Of a stretch of 38,673 nt of DNA, positions 1-11,572 are shown one piece after another; positions within the stretch are counted from its first letter, which is position 1, and each line of letters starts with the position of its first letter. The stretch spans positions 1 through 38,673 of the forward strand of contig PLBV01000012.1 of assembly GCA_003135455.1 (NCBI GenBank). The letters run 5' to 3'. Source of the DNA: Hyphomicrobiales bacterium (GTDB lineage Bacteria > Pseudomonadota > Alphaproteobacteria > Rhizobiales > Methyloligellaceae). Both the position numbers and the translations under genes were made by a program. The notes beneath the pieces are model-generated. The model searched no databases. It was given only the letters and a program-made list of their open reading frames with translations, and was not told the DNA's origin.

Positions 1-531
1 GATGGCTTGACCGCGACGCGGGCAATTAGAGCGTGGGAACAGGCGAACCCCCGGCCGCCCACGCCGATCATCGCACTGACGGCCTCCGCCTTTAAGGGGG
101 ATCAAGAACAGTGTGTGGCGGCGGGGTGCACGGCGTATTTGACGAAACCAATCAAACAAGAGGTGCTGCTGCAAGCGATCAAGGAGCACTCCATATTCGC
201 GCCTCCGTCATCAAAAGAGGAAAGCCGCCGGATGGACACGATCCTTGTGCGTGCGAAGCCTAAATTCGCAGACCGGATCCCCGCGTATCTGCAGAACTGC
301 AGGCAGAATGTCATCGCGATGCAGGACGCCTTGGATCGGGTTGACTTTGAGACCGTGACGATTCTGGGGCACCAGATGAGGGGCTCCGGGGGCGCCTATG
401 GATTCCATGCCATCACTGACATCGGCGCCGCCCTTCAGCAGGCGGCCGAGAGCGCCGACACCGACGCGTCGCGCAAATGGCTGGGCGAATTGTCCAGCTA
501 CCTGGATCGTGTCGAGATCATTTCCGACTAG
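1..531 (+). CDS. C-terminal part of hybrid sensor histidine kinase (end of receiver domain plus Hpt domain), truncated by window edge
   Basis: Frame open from base 1 ([12 protein letters not shown]...). Receiver end '[30 protein letters not shown]', then Hpt motif '[13 protein letters not shown]'. Confidence 0.85.
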   Translation, partial: DGLTATRAIRAWEQANPRPPTPIIALTASAFKGDQEQCVAAGCTAYLTKPIKQEVLLQAIKEHSIFAPPSSKEESRRMDTILVRAKPKFADRIPAYLQNCRQNVIAMQDALDRVDFETVTILGHQMRGSGGAYGFHAITDIGAALQQAAESADTDASRKWLGELSSYLDRVEIISD

Positions 532-674
532 CCCGTCACTCAATCCCGAAAACCGCTGCCTTCCGGACGAGCTGAGAGAGCGAGAGAGCAATACGACCGC
601 GCCCGTCCTTCGTCCCCTCCTGCCAAGTGTTGCCGGTCACAGACAACACAAGACATTCAGACGGGAGCAGGCGT

Positions 675-1265
675 TCAAACGAACCTGACGGATAACCGTC
701 GTCCTGTGGCTCCTGGGTACTCTCGAGACCGGCCGGCATCGAGGAAGCCACCGGCGAGCGCACCAAGCGTGTCTCGGATCGCATAAGCAAGGGAAAGGCC
801 GTCTGCGATTGCGTGGTGAGCAACCAACATGAAGGCCGCGTCCCGAACGCCCTGAATCAAGACGGCGCGCATGAGCGGCGCCTGGCTCGGGTCGAAAGGC
901 GTCGCCAATTCCACGCCGACCTCGTGCTCCCAGCGTGACCGAGGTTCCTTCTCCACGATCCGGAGCGGGATCGGCGCGGCGTCCGCTTGACGGAACCGAG
1001 GGACGGAACCTGGCCTCCCGTCGATGCAGACGGACAGGAGCGGATGTCGCTCCTGCACGCGGTCGAGTGCTTTCCGCCAATCGCGCGGGGTCGCTTCGCC
1101 AGAAATCTGCGCTGTCACCGCAAAATGGGCAGGACGATTCTGGTCGATCAACCAGAACAGGTGCTCGACCGATCCAAGAGGGCGGATCGTGTCCCATGCC
1201 TTCCCAATGATGACTTGTGAAGCATCCACTTTATCCCGAGCGACTCGCCTTGCAGCCTCGGCCAT
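675..1265 (-). pseudogene. Truncated condensation-domain / acyltransferase-like protein (196 aa, C-terminal half missing)
   Basis: N-terminal 'LGSVEHLFWLIDQNRPAHFAVTAQISG', 'RHPLLSVCID' and the HHxxxDG motif 'HHAIADG' are typical of condensation/PapA/WS-DGAT folds, normally over 400 aa. The ORF ends about 30 aa after the motif. Confidence 0.6.
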
Positions 1266-1553
1266 CGATCACCTCCTTGTTTTTCCGTTCATGCCTGTTG
1301 ACACGCAACGTAGTTTGCTTTGGAGGGGACGCACCATTCTCCGATGGTTGGGGGAACCCATACTTTGGTCTGCGACGCATTGACCTGGAGCGGGGCGAGC
1401 GCCTGGGGCCAGTCGCTCAGCGGCCTCAACGCGCCGCGGCGAGGCCGTGGATCAAGACCTCGACGCAGTCATCAAAAGCAAACCGCGCCGAGTCGATGCC
1501 CCGGCTGACCTGAAAAGCGCGCTGAAATGATGGTCAGCAAACGTCGCCTAGCC

Positions 1554-2828
1554 CTAGCTTGCCGGAGGCGGCGCTTTCGCGCGCACCTGCACCTTGCTGC
1601 CGTCGGCGAGGTCGACCGGGGGATTGAGGATCACCTGATCGCCAGCCTTCACGCCGTCTCCAACCTCAACCGATGTCCCGAAATCGCGCGTCACCGTAAC
1701 CTTGCGAAAGTGGGCCGCGCCATTCTCCATGACGGCGACGTGCAGCCCATCGGAATCGAAAACGATGGCATCGGAGGGAATGATAAGGGAAGGCACTTTC
1801 CGCGGGATATGCAGCTCGACCGAGCAATAGACCCCAGGTGACAGCGCCCCATCGGGATTCGGGACGTCGATCTCGGTCAGCAGCGTCCGCGTGCCGGGGT
1901 GCAGAGCGTCGGCGATGCGCGTCACCTTGCCGGGAAAGGTTCGATCCGGGATTTCGGGCACTCGAACGACCGCCTCGACACCTGGGTCTAATCCGAATGC
2001 CTGGTCCTGCGGCACATAGACCTGAATGCGGATGACGTTGCTCTGCATGATGGTGAACATGAAGGTGCCGCTCGTCGCATCGGCCTGCACCAGGCTGCCC
2101 ACATCGATATTGCGCTGGGTGATGACGCCCTCGAAGGGGGCCACGACGCTCTGATAGTCCTTCTGTTGATGCAGCACGGAGAGCTGGGCCTGCTGGGCGG
2201 CGATGTTGGATTGCGCGACGCCGACCCCGGCCTGTTGCGCCTGAAGCCCGAGCCGGTCCACGTCCCCCTGTTGCAGGGTGACCCAGCCCTTGTCGACCAG
2301 CGGCTTGTCGCGTTGCCAGGTCGCGCTCGCCAGATCCGTATTTGCCTGGGTTTGGCGCAAGGAGGCCTCGGTCTGGCCGAGGGTGGCCTCGGCCTGCACG
2401 ATCTGGTGATCGAGCTCGGGCGCGGTGATCTGGGCCAGAAGCTGCCCCTCCTTGACGCGGTCGCCGATGTCGACATTGCGTTTGTCGATATAGCCGCTTG
2501 CGCGCGCGAAGACGTTTGCCTGAGCGAACGCCGAAATCGTGCCGGGCAGGGTGACGAGCATGGTGGCGTCGCTCGCCTTGACCGCGGCAACACTCAGGCT
2601 CGGCACGAAATCGGCTCGCCGCTCGGCGGTGGCCGCAGCCTCGCGATGTTGCGCCTCGTAGCGCCAACCGCCAAAAGCGAGGGCCCCAATGAGCGCCAAG
2701 AGCGCGCCGATTCCGAGCAATCGGCCTCCTGGGCGACGCCGATTGTGCTGCCGATCCTCCGGCGGCGCTTCGGGCAAGGGCTCGACGGCCGGCTTGCGCT
2801 GCCGATCCAACACGACAAATTCGTTCAT
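1554..2828 (-). CDS. RND efflux periplasmic adaptor subunit (MFP/HlyD family)
   Basis: 424 aa; one N-terminal TM; 'ASGYIDKRNVDIGDRVKEGQLLAQITAPELDHQIVQAEATLGQTEASL' lipoyl/hairpin pattern; overlaps the permease stop by 4 bp. Confidence 0.93.
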   Translation of the reverse strand: MNEFVVLDRQRKPAVEPLPEAPPEDRQHNRRRPGGRLLGIGALLALIGALAFGGWRYEAQHREAAATAERRADFVPSLSVAAVKASDATMLVTLPGTISAFAQANVFARASGYIDKRNVDIGDRVKEGQLLAQITAPELDHQIVQAEATLGQTEASLRQTQANTDLASATWQRDKPLVDKGWVTLQQGDVDRLGLQAQQAGVGVAQSNIAAQQAQLSVLHQQKDYQSVVAPFEGVITQRNIDVGSLVQADATSGTFMFTIMQSNVIRIQVYVPQDQAFGLDPGVEAVVRVPEIPDRTFPGKVTRIADALHPGTRTLLTEIDVPNPDGALSPGVYCSVELHIPRKVPSLIIPSDAIVFDSDGLHVAVMENGAAHFRKVTVTRDFGTSVEVGDGVKAGDQVILNPPVDLADGSKVQVRAKAPPPAS

Positions 2829-5800
2829 TCGATGCCCTCCTCGAATACACCATGGGGCGTCTTGTGGTCGTTGCCCTTCCGCAGCATCGCAAAGAGATAG
2901 GGTACGACGAGCAAGGTCGTCGGAGTTGCGAACAAGAGGCCGCCGACGACCGCGCGCGCCAATGCCGCATTCTGCTCTTCGCCCGCGCCGCCGATCGCCA
3001 TCGGCAACATGCCGACGATCATTGCGGCAGCCGTCATCAGCACGGGGCGGATCCTTGTGTGGCCTGCCTCGATGGCGGCCTCGAAGGAGGTCCTGCCGGC
3101 TAGCTGCTGTTCATGGGCAAACGTCACGAGCAGGATAGAGTTCGCCGATGCGACACCAACGGCCATGATTGCCCCCATCAGCGAAGGAACGTTGAGGGTC
3201 GTGCCGGTGACGAACAGCATCACCAGAATGCCGCATAGGGTTGCAGGCAGCGCCAGGATCACGACAAAGGGATCGCCGAAGTTCTGGTAGTTCACCACCA
3301 TCAGGGCGAAAACGAAAACGGCGGCAAACAAGAGTCCGATGCCAAGGTCGCGGAAGCTGTCGTTCATGCTCTGGATCTGACCCACCACCTGGATGGTGTT
3401 GCCGGGGGACAGTTGCGGTGCAAGCTCGGCGACGAGCGTGTTAATGCCCTCGGAGATGCTGCCGAGGTCGCGGCCTTGAACGCTGGCATAGACCTCGTAG
3501 ACCGGCTGGACGTTCGCCTGGTTTCGGTTGGTCGACACGCTGCCGCGGCTAAGCGTTGCCACGTTGCTGAGCAGACCAGGCACCGGGTCCCCGGAGGTAG
3601 ACAGCGCGGTAGAGACCGGCGTGTTGCGAAGATTGTCTAACGAGGCTAACCGAGGCTCCGGCGTCTGCACCGCTATGTAATAGGGGATCCCCGATGCTGG
3701 GTCGGTCCAGAAATTCGGGGCAACCTGCGCTGACGAGCTCAGGCTGACATTGATGTTCGAGGCAATGGCGTTGGCGGTGAGGCCAAGCCCGGCGGCGCGG
3801 GTCCGGTCGATCGTGGCGTAAAGCGCCGGAGCATTGACCTCCTGCTGGAGATGGGCATCGGCGATGCCTGGAATTGCCGCGATGCGCTGCCGCAGCTCCT
3901 TCGCGACACGCAGATTGGTCACCCGGTCGTAACCGACCGTGCGCACGTCTATCTGGGCCGGCAAGCCGAAATTGAGAATCTGGGTGACGATGTCGGCCGC
4001 TTGAAAATAGAAAGTCGTGTCGGGAAATGCGCCGGGGAGCACGTCGCGCAACTTGCGCACGTAGTCGGCCGTCGGCGCGTGACCAGATTTTAGCGCCACC
4101 TGGATGACCCCGTCATTGGGGCCAATGGTCGAGCCGTCGGAGAAGGCGAGATTGTACGCCCGCGCCGGCAGCCCGATATTGTCGACAATGAGTTGACGCT
4201 GGTCCGCAGGGATAATCTCCCTGATCTTGTCCTCGACCGCTTGGAAAATGCGCTCGGTCGTCTCGATCCTTGTGCCGGCCGGGGCGCGGACATGGAGCTG
4301 GATCTGGCCGCCGTCGATGAGCGGAAAGAAGTCGCGGCCGACCAGCATCAGCATCGCAGCCCCAAGCGTCAGCACCAGGACGGCAACGACCGGCACGATG
4401 AGCCGCCGATTGAGCAGCAGCCTCAGTACCTGGACGTAGCCCTCGCGCATATGCTCGAAGCCTCGTTCGAAGCCGGCGTTAAAGCGGCCAAACCAGCTCC
4501 TCGAAGCGGCACCTGGCGTGCCGTGTTTCGCTCCCTTGAGCAAGAGGCCGATGGTGATCGGCGTCAGGGTGCGCGACAGGCTGTAGGAGGCGAGCATGGC
4601 GAACACGACGGCGAGCCCGAGCGGCGTAAACAGGTAGCGTGCCGGTCCCTCGAGAAAGACCACCGAGGTGAACACGCAGCTTATCGCGAGCGTCGAGACG
4701 AGCGTGGGCACGGCGATGCCGGCAGAGCCATGCAGCGTTGCCGCCGGCAGCGGCATGCCTTCTTCGGTGAGCAGCCGCTGGGTGTTCTCGATGGTCACCG
4801 TGGAATCGTCGACCAGGATGCCGACCGCGAGCGCGAGCCCGCCGAGCGTCATGGTATTGAGCGTGTCGCCGAGGAAGTACAGCGCCACCAGCGAGGTCAG
4901 GATCGCCAGCGGAATGGAGATCATCACCACCAGCGTCGACCGCCATGAGCCGAGGAACAGCAGGATCATCAGCGCGGTGAGCGCGCCCGCGATCGCGCCT
5001 TCGCGAACCACGCTCGCGACCGCCGCTTTGACGAACACCGACTGATCGAACAGCTCATTGATGTTGAGGCCAGGCGGCGCTGCGGCGCGGGCGGTCCGCA
5101 GCACATCGCGCACCCCGTTCACGACGTCCAGCGTCGAAGCATTGCCGTTCTTGATGACGCTGAGCAGGACGGAGCGCTTGCCGTCCTGGCGGACGATATT
5201 CTGCTGCACCGCCGAGCCGTCGCGGACCTGTCCGACATCCTTGATGAAGAGGGTCGCGCCATTCGTGTATTTGATCGGGATGCTGTTGAGCTCGGCGATC
5301 GAGGCCGGCGTTGCGTTGGTGCGCACGACGTATTGGGTGTTGCCGATCTTGGCGGCGCCCGATGGCAGCGTCAGGTTCTGGGCATTGACCGCGTTGACGA
5401 CATCAAGGGGCGTGAGACCGCGCGCGAGCAGCTTGGCGGGGTCGAGATCGACCATGATCTGCCGGTATTTGCCGCCGGCAGGCGTGGGAAAGGTGACGCC
5501 GTGCACCGGGGCCAATTGCTGGCGCAGATTATAGATGCCGTAATCGTAGAGCTGCTGCTCGTTGAGATTGTCGGAGGTCAGGCTGAGCTGCAGCACGGGA
5601 ACGGATGAGGCATTGAATTGCACGATGATCGGCGGGTTGATCCCGGGCGGCATGAGCGCGCGAATGGCATTCGTCGCCGAGACGATCTGCGCGATGGCGA
5701 GGTCGAGATTGACGTCCGGCTGGAAGAAGATCTTCTGCACCGAGATGCCATTGAGGGTCTGCGCCTCCATGTCCTTGATGCCGTTGACGTTCGAGCTGAT

Positions 5801-6010
5801 CGAATACTGGCTGTAGGTGGAGACGCGCTGCTCCATCTCCGGCGTTGAGAGGCCGGTGTAGCTCCAGATCACGGTCACCACCGGGATGTTGATCTGCGGA
5901 AAGATGTCGGTCGGCATCACCCGGATCGCGGTGACGCCGAGAAAGACGATGAGCGCGGCCAGCACGTAGAATGTGTGGGGAAACCGCAGCGCGAACCGAA
6001 CGAGTCCCAT
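2825..6010 (-). CDS. RND efflux inner-membrane permease (AcrB/MdtB-like)
   Basis: 1061 aa; 'ALAVGILVDDSTVTIENTQRLL', 'FFPLIDGGQIQLHVRAPAGTRIE' and RND repeat topology. Confidence 0.95.
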   Translation of the reverse strand: MGLVRFALRFPHTFYVLAALIVFLGVTAIRVMPTDIFPQINIPVVTVIWSYTGLSTPEMEQRVSTYSQYSISSNVNGIKDMEAQTLNGISVQKIFFQPDVNLDLAIAQIVSATNAIRALMPPGINPPIIVQFNASSVPVLQLSLTSDNLNEQQLYDYGIYNLRQQLAPVHGVTFPTPAGGKYRQIMVDLDPAKLLARGLTPLDVVNAVNAQNLTLPSGAAKIGNTQYVVRTNATPASIAELNSIPIKYTNGATLFIKDVGQVRDGSAVQQNIVRQDGKRSVLLSVIKNGNASTLDVVNGVRDVLRTARAAAPPGLNINELFDQSVFVKAAVASVVREGAIAGALTALMILLFLGSWRSTLVVMISIPLAILTSLVALYFLGDTLNTMTLGGLALAVGILVDDSTVTIENTQRLLTEEGMPLPAATLHGSAGIAVPTLVSTLAISCVFTSVVFLEGPARYLFTPLGLAVVFAMLASYSLSRTLTPITIGLLLKGAKHGTPGAASRSWFGRFNAGFERGFEHMREGYVQVLRLLLNRRLIVPVVAVLVLTLGAAMLMLVGRDFFPLIDGGQIQLHVRAPAGTRIETTERIFQAVEDKIREIIPADQRQLIVDNIGLPARAYNLAFSDGSTIGPNDGVIQVALKSGHAPTADYVRKLRDVLPGAFPDTTFYFQAADIVTQILNFGLPAQIDVRTVGYDRVTNLRVAKELRQRIAAIPGIADAHLQQEVNAPALYATIDRTRAAGLGLTANAIASNINVSLSSSAQVAPNFWTDPASGIPYYIAVQTPEPRLASLDNLRNTPVSTALSTSGDPVPGLLSNVATLSRGSVSTNRNQANVQPVYEVYASVQGRDLGSISEGINTLVAELAPQLSPGNTIQVVGQIQSMNDSFRDLGIGLLFAAVFVFALMVVNYQNFGDPFVVILALPATLCGILVMLFVTGTTLNVPSLMGAIMAVGVASANSILLVTFAHEQQLAGRTSFEAAIEAGHTRIRPVLMTAAAMIVGMLPMAIGGAGEEQNAALARAVVGGLLFATPTTLLVVPYLFAMLRKGNDHKTPHGVFEEGIE

Positions 6011-6389
6011 GCATCAATTCCTGGTTTCTTGCGCGCGGCGCACGTCTCGGGTTGAAAGGCTCCGTTGGTCGCCGGGCGGGCCTCCTTCTTAAGCGAGGCG
6101 TTCCTTAGCGAGCGCTGCTCTAGTGCTCCTGCACCCCGTGTCGGTCCTGCCCACGTAACGCTGAAGGCGCTCTCGATGCTTGTGGGGGATTGCGGCGTTT
6201 CGCCTTTCGTTGCCGGATTCGCCCGGACGTCAGGCCGTCCGGCCGCCCAGAACGATCAGGCACGAAGGGCCATCCCGGTTCCTCGGCTGCGTCCGAAGGT
6301 CGCCAAGCCGCGCCCCGCTGAGGCACCGTGCCGCAGAGGAAGCCAAGCGCTTCGCGGCGATTGGCCGCGTCTCTTGCCTCGAAGTCAGG

Positions 6390-7424
6390 TTACGGGCGGG
6401 CAGGGGGCGCCATGAACTCCGGGCCGACCGGATCGGTAATCGTCTCTTCTAGGATGCGCTCGATCTCGGCCTTGGCGGATGCGTCAAGCGACCAGCCCAT
6501 CACCTCGTCGACCGCCTGCAATTGCTTAGGGTGCCGCGCGCCCCACAGCGCCACGGTGACGCCATGGTCCAGGGCCCAGCGCACCGCCAAGTGGATGACG
6601 CGTTTGCCGTAGCGCTGCTGGGCGAGCTGGTCGAGCTTTTGCGCGGCCGCGAGATAGTGCGCAAAGCGCGGCGGCTGGAACTTCGGGTCAGTCCGGCGCA
6701 AATCGTCGCCCTCGAATTTCGTGTCGGCGCGCATCCGGCCGGACAAGAGGCCACGGCAGAGCGCGCCGTAGCCGAGCGTCGCGATCTGATGCTTGCGGCA
6801 ATAGGGCAGGATCTCCGCCTCGCTCTCCCGCTCGAACAGATTGTAAGGCGGCTGCGCCACGTGCAGCGGCGCGACCCGGCGGAACGCCTCCATCTGGGCG
6901 ACCGAGAAGTTGCTCGCGCCGATGGCGCCGATCTTTCCTTGCCGGTGGAGATCGAGCATGGCCTCCGCCGTCTCTTCGATCGGGGTGAGGGGATCGGGCC
7001 AATGCACCTGATAGATGTCGATGTGATCGGTCTTGAGCCGCCGCAAGGAGTCGTCGATCTCGGTCATGATCCGAGCGCGGCTCGCATTGCGGAACACTTT
7101 GCCGTCCCGCCATTCCAGCCCGACCTTGGTGGCGATGATGGCGCCGGAGCGCCGGCCGCCGGCAAGCGCCTCGCCGACGATCTCCTCGGAGCGGCCGAAG
7201 CCGTAGGCCGGAGCCGTATCGATGAGTGTGATGCCCTGGTCCAAAGCGGCCCGGATTGTCGACACGGACTCCGCCTCGTCGCTTCCGCCCCACATCAAGC
7301 CGCCGATCGCCCAGGTGCCGAGGCCGACCCGCGACACCTTCAGCGCCGTGCCCGGAATCTCGGCGAACTCCATCTGGCTATTCCTTGGATCGTTCTTGCT
7401 AATTTCGGCTTCGCTCACAGACAT
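6390..7424 (-). CDS. Aldo/keto reductase
   Basis: 'VSRVGLGTWAIGG', 'LIDTAPAYGFGRSEEIVGEAL', 'IDIYQVHWPDP', 'IGASNFS'. Start chosen at MSVSEAE (7424) with GAAAGGA upstream; the ORF extends to 7475. Confidence 0.92.
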   Translation of the reverse strand: MSVSEAEISKNDPRNSQMEFAEIPGTALKVSRVGLGTWAIGGLMWGGSDEAESVSTIRAALDQGITLIDTAPAYGFGRSEEIVGEALAGGRRSGAIIATKVGLEWRDGKVFRNASRARIMTEIDDSLRRLKTDHIDIYQVHWPDPLTPIEETAEAMLDLHRQGKIGAIGASNFSVAQMEAFRRVAPLHVAQPPYNLFERESEAEILPYCRKHQIATLGYGALCRGLLSGRMRADTKFEGDDLRRTDPKFQPPRFAHYLAAAQKLDQLAQQRYGKRVIHLAVRWALDHGVTVALWGARHPKQLQAVDEVMGWSLDASAKAEIERILEETITDPVGPEFMAPPARP

Positions 7425-7479
7425 GGTTCGAGTTCCTTTCGGACTGCTTTCATCGTTGCCATCGGGGAACCTCAAGAGC

Positions 7480-8466
<987 letters not shown>

Positions 8467-8550
8467 GACTTAACCTTCCTTTCCGTGATCTGGCCGCGGC
8501 TCTTCGAGCCCGCCGGCCCTGTCAATAAACTCCCAAGATGGGTAAAGGGC

Positions 8551-9147
8551 TCAGCCTTGCCCCCTGTGACTCAATGCCCACGCATAGTCGGCGACGGCCG
8601 CCACGCTAGCGCCCGGCGCCACCGGCGAGAAGGACCAAGCCCCCCGATCGATCGTGAGTCTCGTCGAACGATTGATCGACAGGGTCTGGGAGACCTTGGT
8701 GCGCGCGCGATCGACGAGGTCCTTGAACGTGTCGGGGCGACACCGGCAGATCCTCGCCGCCTCGCTATGGCAAAACCCCGCGGCTTCGACCAGCACCAGC
8801 GCCTCCCGCTGCTCCGGCGACAACTTGGCCAGCGCCGCCAGCAGGGCGCCATGCGCTGGCCCTGCGACATGCACCTGGTTCGTAGGCCAGCCGTCGGCAT
8901 TGGCGCCTAAATTGGGGGCCGAGCGGCTCGCATATTCGGAGTAGAAATAGCTGCGAAGCTTGCCGAACAGCCAGGCGGAGGCATCCCCGCCCTGCTCGAA
9001 TGAGCTCATGGCGACCCCGGTGCGCAGCAGCGTTATGTGCACGAGATCGTCGGCGAGATCGACATCCATGCATAGCAGCACGGCAAAGGCGCGGAGCTTG
9101 GCTATTGTTGCGAGGGGCTCTTGCTGCTTTGATGGCTGCAGAGTCAT
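8551..9147 (-). CDS. RNA polymerase sigma factor, ECF-like
   Basis: 198 aa; sigma region 4-like 'ALAKLSPEQREALVLVEAAGFCHSEAARICRCRPDTFKDLVDRARTKVSQ', region 2-like N terminus. Confidence 0.75.
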   Translation of the reverse strand: MTLQPSKQQEPLATIAKLRAFAVLLCMDVDLADDLVHITLLRTGVAMSSFEQGGDASAWLFGKLRSYFYSEYASRSAPNLGANADGWPTNQVHVAGPAHGALLAALAKLSPEQREALVLVEAAGFCHSEAARICRCRPDTFKDLVDRARTKVSQTLSINRSTRLTIDRGAWSFSPVAPGASVAAVADYAWALSHRGQG

Positions 9148-9382
9148 GACCGCTCTCCGCGTTCCGACACCGGGCCATTGTGATAGGCCGGTCCCATGGG
9201 AGATACTCGCCCGCGCTTGCCGGCCCTGTCGCGAGATTGCTTAAACTGGTCAGCTCCGGTCGCGCGCTTGTTCCGTCCCCACTCATGAGAGCGGGGCACT
9301 TAACGAAGGGACGCGGGCTGGCTTTGGTCCGGCGATTTCGGTGTCCTTTCGGCCCGCAGCAACTGGCGGTACTCTACGCACC

Positions 9383-11572
9383 ATGCAGCATAAGTCGCCT
9401 ATTCAGGACGATGCGGCCTCGCCCCTGCTTGCCGTTGCCGCTGTCGCCTTTGCCGTCGCGATCTTCATCATAGACACCTTCACCCCGCTCGGCATTGCGG
9501 TTGCGGTGCTCTATGTCGTCGTCGTGCTCATGGCCGGCAGCTTCTTCCAGCGGCGCGGTGTGCTGCTCGTGGGTGCGACTTGCGTGGTGCTGACGGCGGT
9601 GAGCTATGTGCTCCAGCATGGGGAGACTTACGGCCCGGCTCTTGTCCGCTGCCTAGTGAGCATTGCGGCGATCGGCATTACCACGTTCCTTGCCCTGAAA
9701 ATCCAATTGGCCGACACGGTATTGCGCGAGCAGGCGGGCCTCTTGGACGTCACCCACGACGCCGTGTTCGTGCGCGACATGAACGATGTCATCACCTACT
9801 GGAATCGCGGCGCGGAGCAGCTTTACGGATGGAAAAAGGAGCAGGCGGTGGGCCAAGTCTCGCACCGGCTCCTGCAGACGGCGTTCCCGGCGCCGCTCGA
9901 AGAGATCAAGGAAGCCGTGCTCGCCACCGGCCGTTGGGGAGGCGAGTTCCTCAACACCAAGCGGGACGGGACGCAGGTCACCGTGGCCGGCCGGTGGTCC
10001 ACGCAGCGCGACGAGCGGGGGGAGCCCGTTGCGACGCTGGAGACCAACAACGACATCACCGAGCGCAAGCGGGCCGAAGCCAAGGCGCAGCAGCAAGACA
10101 AAGAGCTTCAGCTCACCATCGACACCATCCCTGCCATCGTCTTCAGCAATCTGCCCGACGGCTCGACCGATTTCCTGAACGAACGTTGGCTGGATTATAC
10201 GGGTCTTTCTCTGACCGACGCCCAGGGCTTCGGTTGGCAGGCCGCCTACCATCCCGAGGACCTTGTCAGGGTCTTGAAGATGCGGAGCGAGAGCATGGCG
10301 GCGGGCAAGCCGTATGAAGGTGAAACGCGCATCAGAGGGGCTGGCGGAGACTATCGGTGGTTCATGAACCGCGCGGCGCCGCTGCGGGATGAGCACGGAA
10401 CGATCGTCAAATGGTACGGGACGAACACCGATATCGAGGACCGCAAGCGGGCGGGAGACGCGCTCAGTCGGAGCGAAACTTATCTGGCCGAAGCGCAGCG
10501 ACTGAGCCGCACCGGCAGCTTCGGCTGGAATATCAAGAGGGGTGAGATCCTCTGGTCGGAGGAGACCTTCCGCATCTTCAGCTACGATCCGGCGACCCCG
10601 CCCACGCTCGAGATGGTGCTCCAACGAACCCATCCTGAAGATCGGGGCCCGGTCAAACAGCTCCTCGATCGCGTGTCTCAGGATGGGCAGGACTGGGAAC
10701 TTGAGCATCGACTGCTGATGCCGGATGGCGCTGTCAAATATGTGCACGTTGTCGCTCATGCCATGCAAAATGCATCCAACGAGCTCGAATTCGTCGGTGC
10801 GGTGATGGATGTCTCCGCGGCCAAGCAAGCGGAAGCGGAGCTGCACCGGACGCATACCGAGCTCGCGCACGTCACCCGCGTGACCACTCTCGGGGAGCTC
10901 GCGGCCTCGATCGCCCACGAAGTGAACCAGCCGCTCGCCGCCGTGGTCACTAACGCCGATTCCTGTCTGCGTTGGCTCGACCGCGACACGCCGCAGCTCA
11001 AGGAGGCGCGGGATGCCGTGGCGCGCATCATTCGCGACGCCCACCGCGCAGGCGAAGTCATCCGCCGGATTCGCGATCTCGCCATGAAGACGGACCTGCA
11101 GCCGACGCCGCTCGATCTCAACGAGGCCATCCACGACAGCCTGCTCCTGGTGCAGCGCGAGCTGGTCAGGCAGCGGGTGGCGCTGCGGCTGGAGCTTGCG
11201 CCTAAGCTACCGCCGGTGCTTGGTGACCGGGTGCAGCTGCAGCAGGTGATCATCAATCTGGTGATGAACGGCATCGAAGCCATGGCGTCCGTCAACGACC
11301 GGCCGCGCGAGCTTAAGGTCCGCTCGCAAGAGGAGGGCGGCGACCAAGTGCTCGTAGCCGTGCAGGACTCCGGCATCGGTGTCGATCCCGCGCATGTGGA
11401 CCGGCTGTTCGACGCGTTCTTCACCACCAAGCCGGACGGGATGGGCATGGGGCTGTCGATCTGCCGCTCGATCGTCGAGGCGCATGAGGGACGGCTCTCT
11501 GCCTCGCCCAATTCCGGGCCGGGCGCGACGTTTCAATTCACCTTGCCCGCACATCGGGAGGACGTATCGTGA
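9383..11572 (+). CDS. Membrane multi-PAS sensor histidine kinase
   Basis: N-terminal hydrophobic helices; several PAS/PAC units ('NNDITERKRAEAKAQ', 'NTDIEDRKRAGDALSR'); HisKA 'ELAASIAHEVNQPLAAVVTNADSCLRWL'; HATPase 'VQDSGIGVDPAHVDRLFDAFFTTKPDGMGMGLSICRSIVEAHEGRL'. Confidence 0.93.
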   Translation: MQHKSPIQDDAASPLLAVAAVAFAVAIFIIDTFTPLGIAVAVLYVVVVLMAGSFFQRRGVLLVGATCVVLTAVSYVLQHGETYGPALVRCLVSIAAIGITTFLALKIQLADTVLREQAGLLDVTHDAVFVRDMNDVITYWNRGAEQLYGWKKEQAVGQVSHRLLQTAFPAPLEEIKEAVLATGRWGGEFLNTKRDGTQVTVAGRWSTQRDERGEPVATLETNNDITERKRAEAKAQQQDKELQLTIDTIPAIVFSNLPDGSTDFLNERWLDYTGLSLTDAQGFGWQAAYHPEDLVRVLKMRSESMAAGKPYEGETRIRGAGGDYRWFMNRAAPLRDEHGTIVKWYGTNTDIEDRKRAGDALSRSETYLAEAQRLSRTGSFGWNIKRGEILWSEETFRIFSYDPATPPTLEMVLQRTHPEDRGPVKQLLDRVSQDGQDWELEHRLLMPDGAVKYVHVVAHAMQNASNELEFVGAVMDVSAAKQAEAELHRTHTELAHVTRVTTLGELAASIAHEVNQPLAAVVTNADSCLRWLDRDTPQLKEARDAVARIIRDAHRAGEVIRRIRDLAMKTDLQPTPLDLNEAIHDSLLLVQRELVRQRVALRLELAPKLPPVLGDRVQLQQVIINLVMNGIEAMASVNDRPRELKVRSQEEGGDQVLVAVQDSGIGVDPAHVDRLFDAFFTTKPDGMGMGLSICRSIVEAHEGRLSASPNSGPGATFQFTLPAHREDVS

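Noticed and set aside
1504-1538. Inverted repeat gctgacc...ggtcagc downstream of the first RND adaptor, considered as a terminator
   Set aside because: 7-bp arms with a 21-nt loop and no U tract; too weak to claim.
6011-6389. Small ORFs between the RND permease and aldo/keto reductase
   Set aside because: Overlapping frames on both strands, no start-site support or domain; treated as intergenic.
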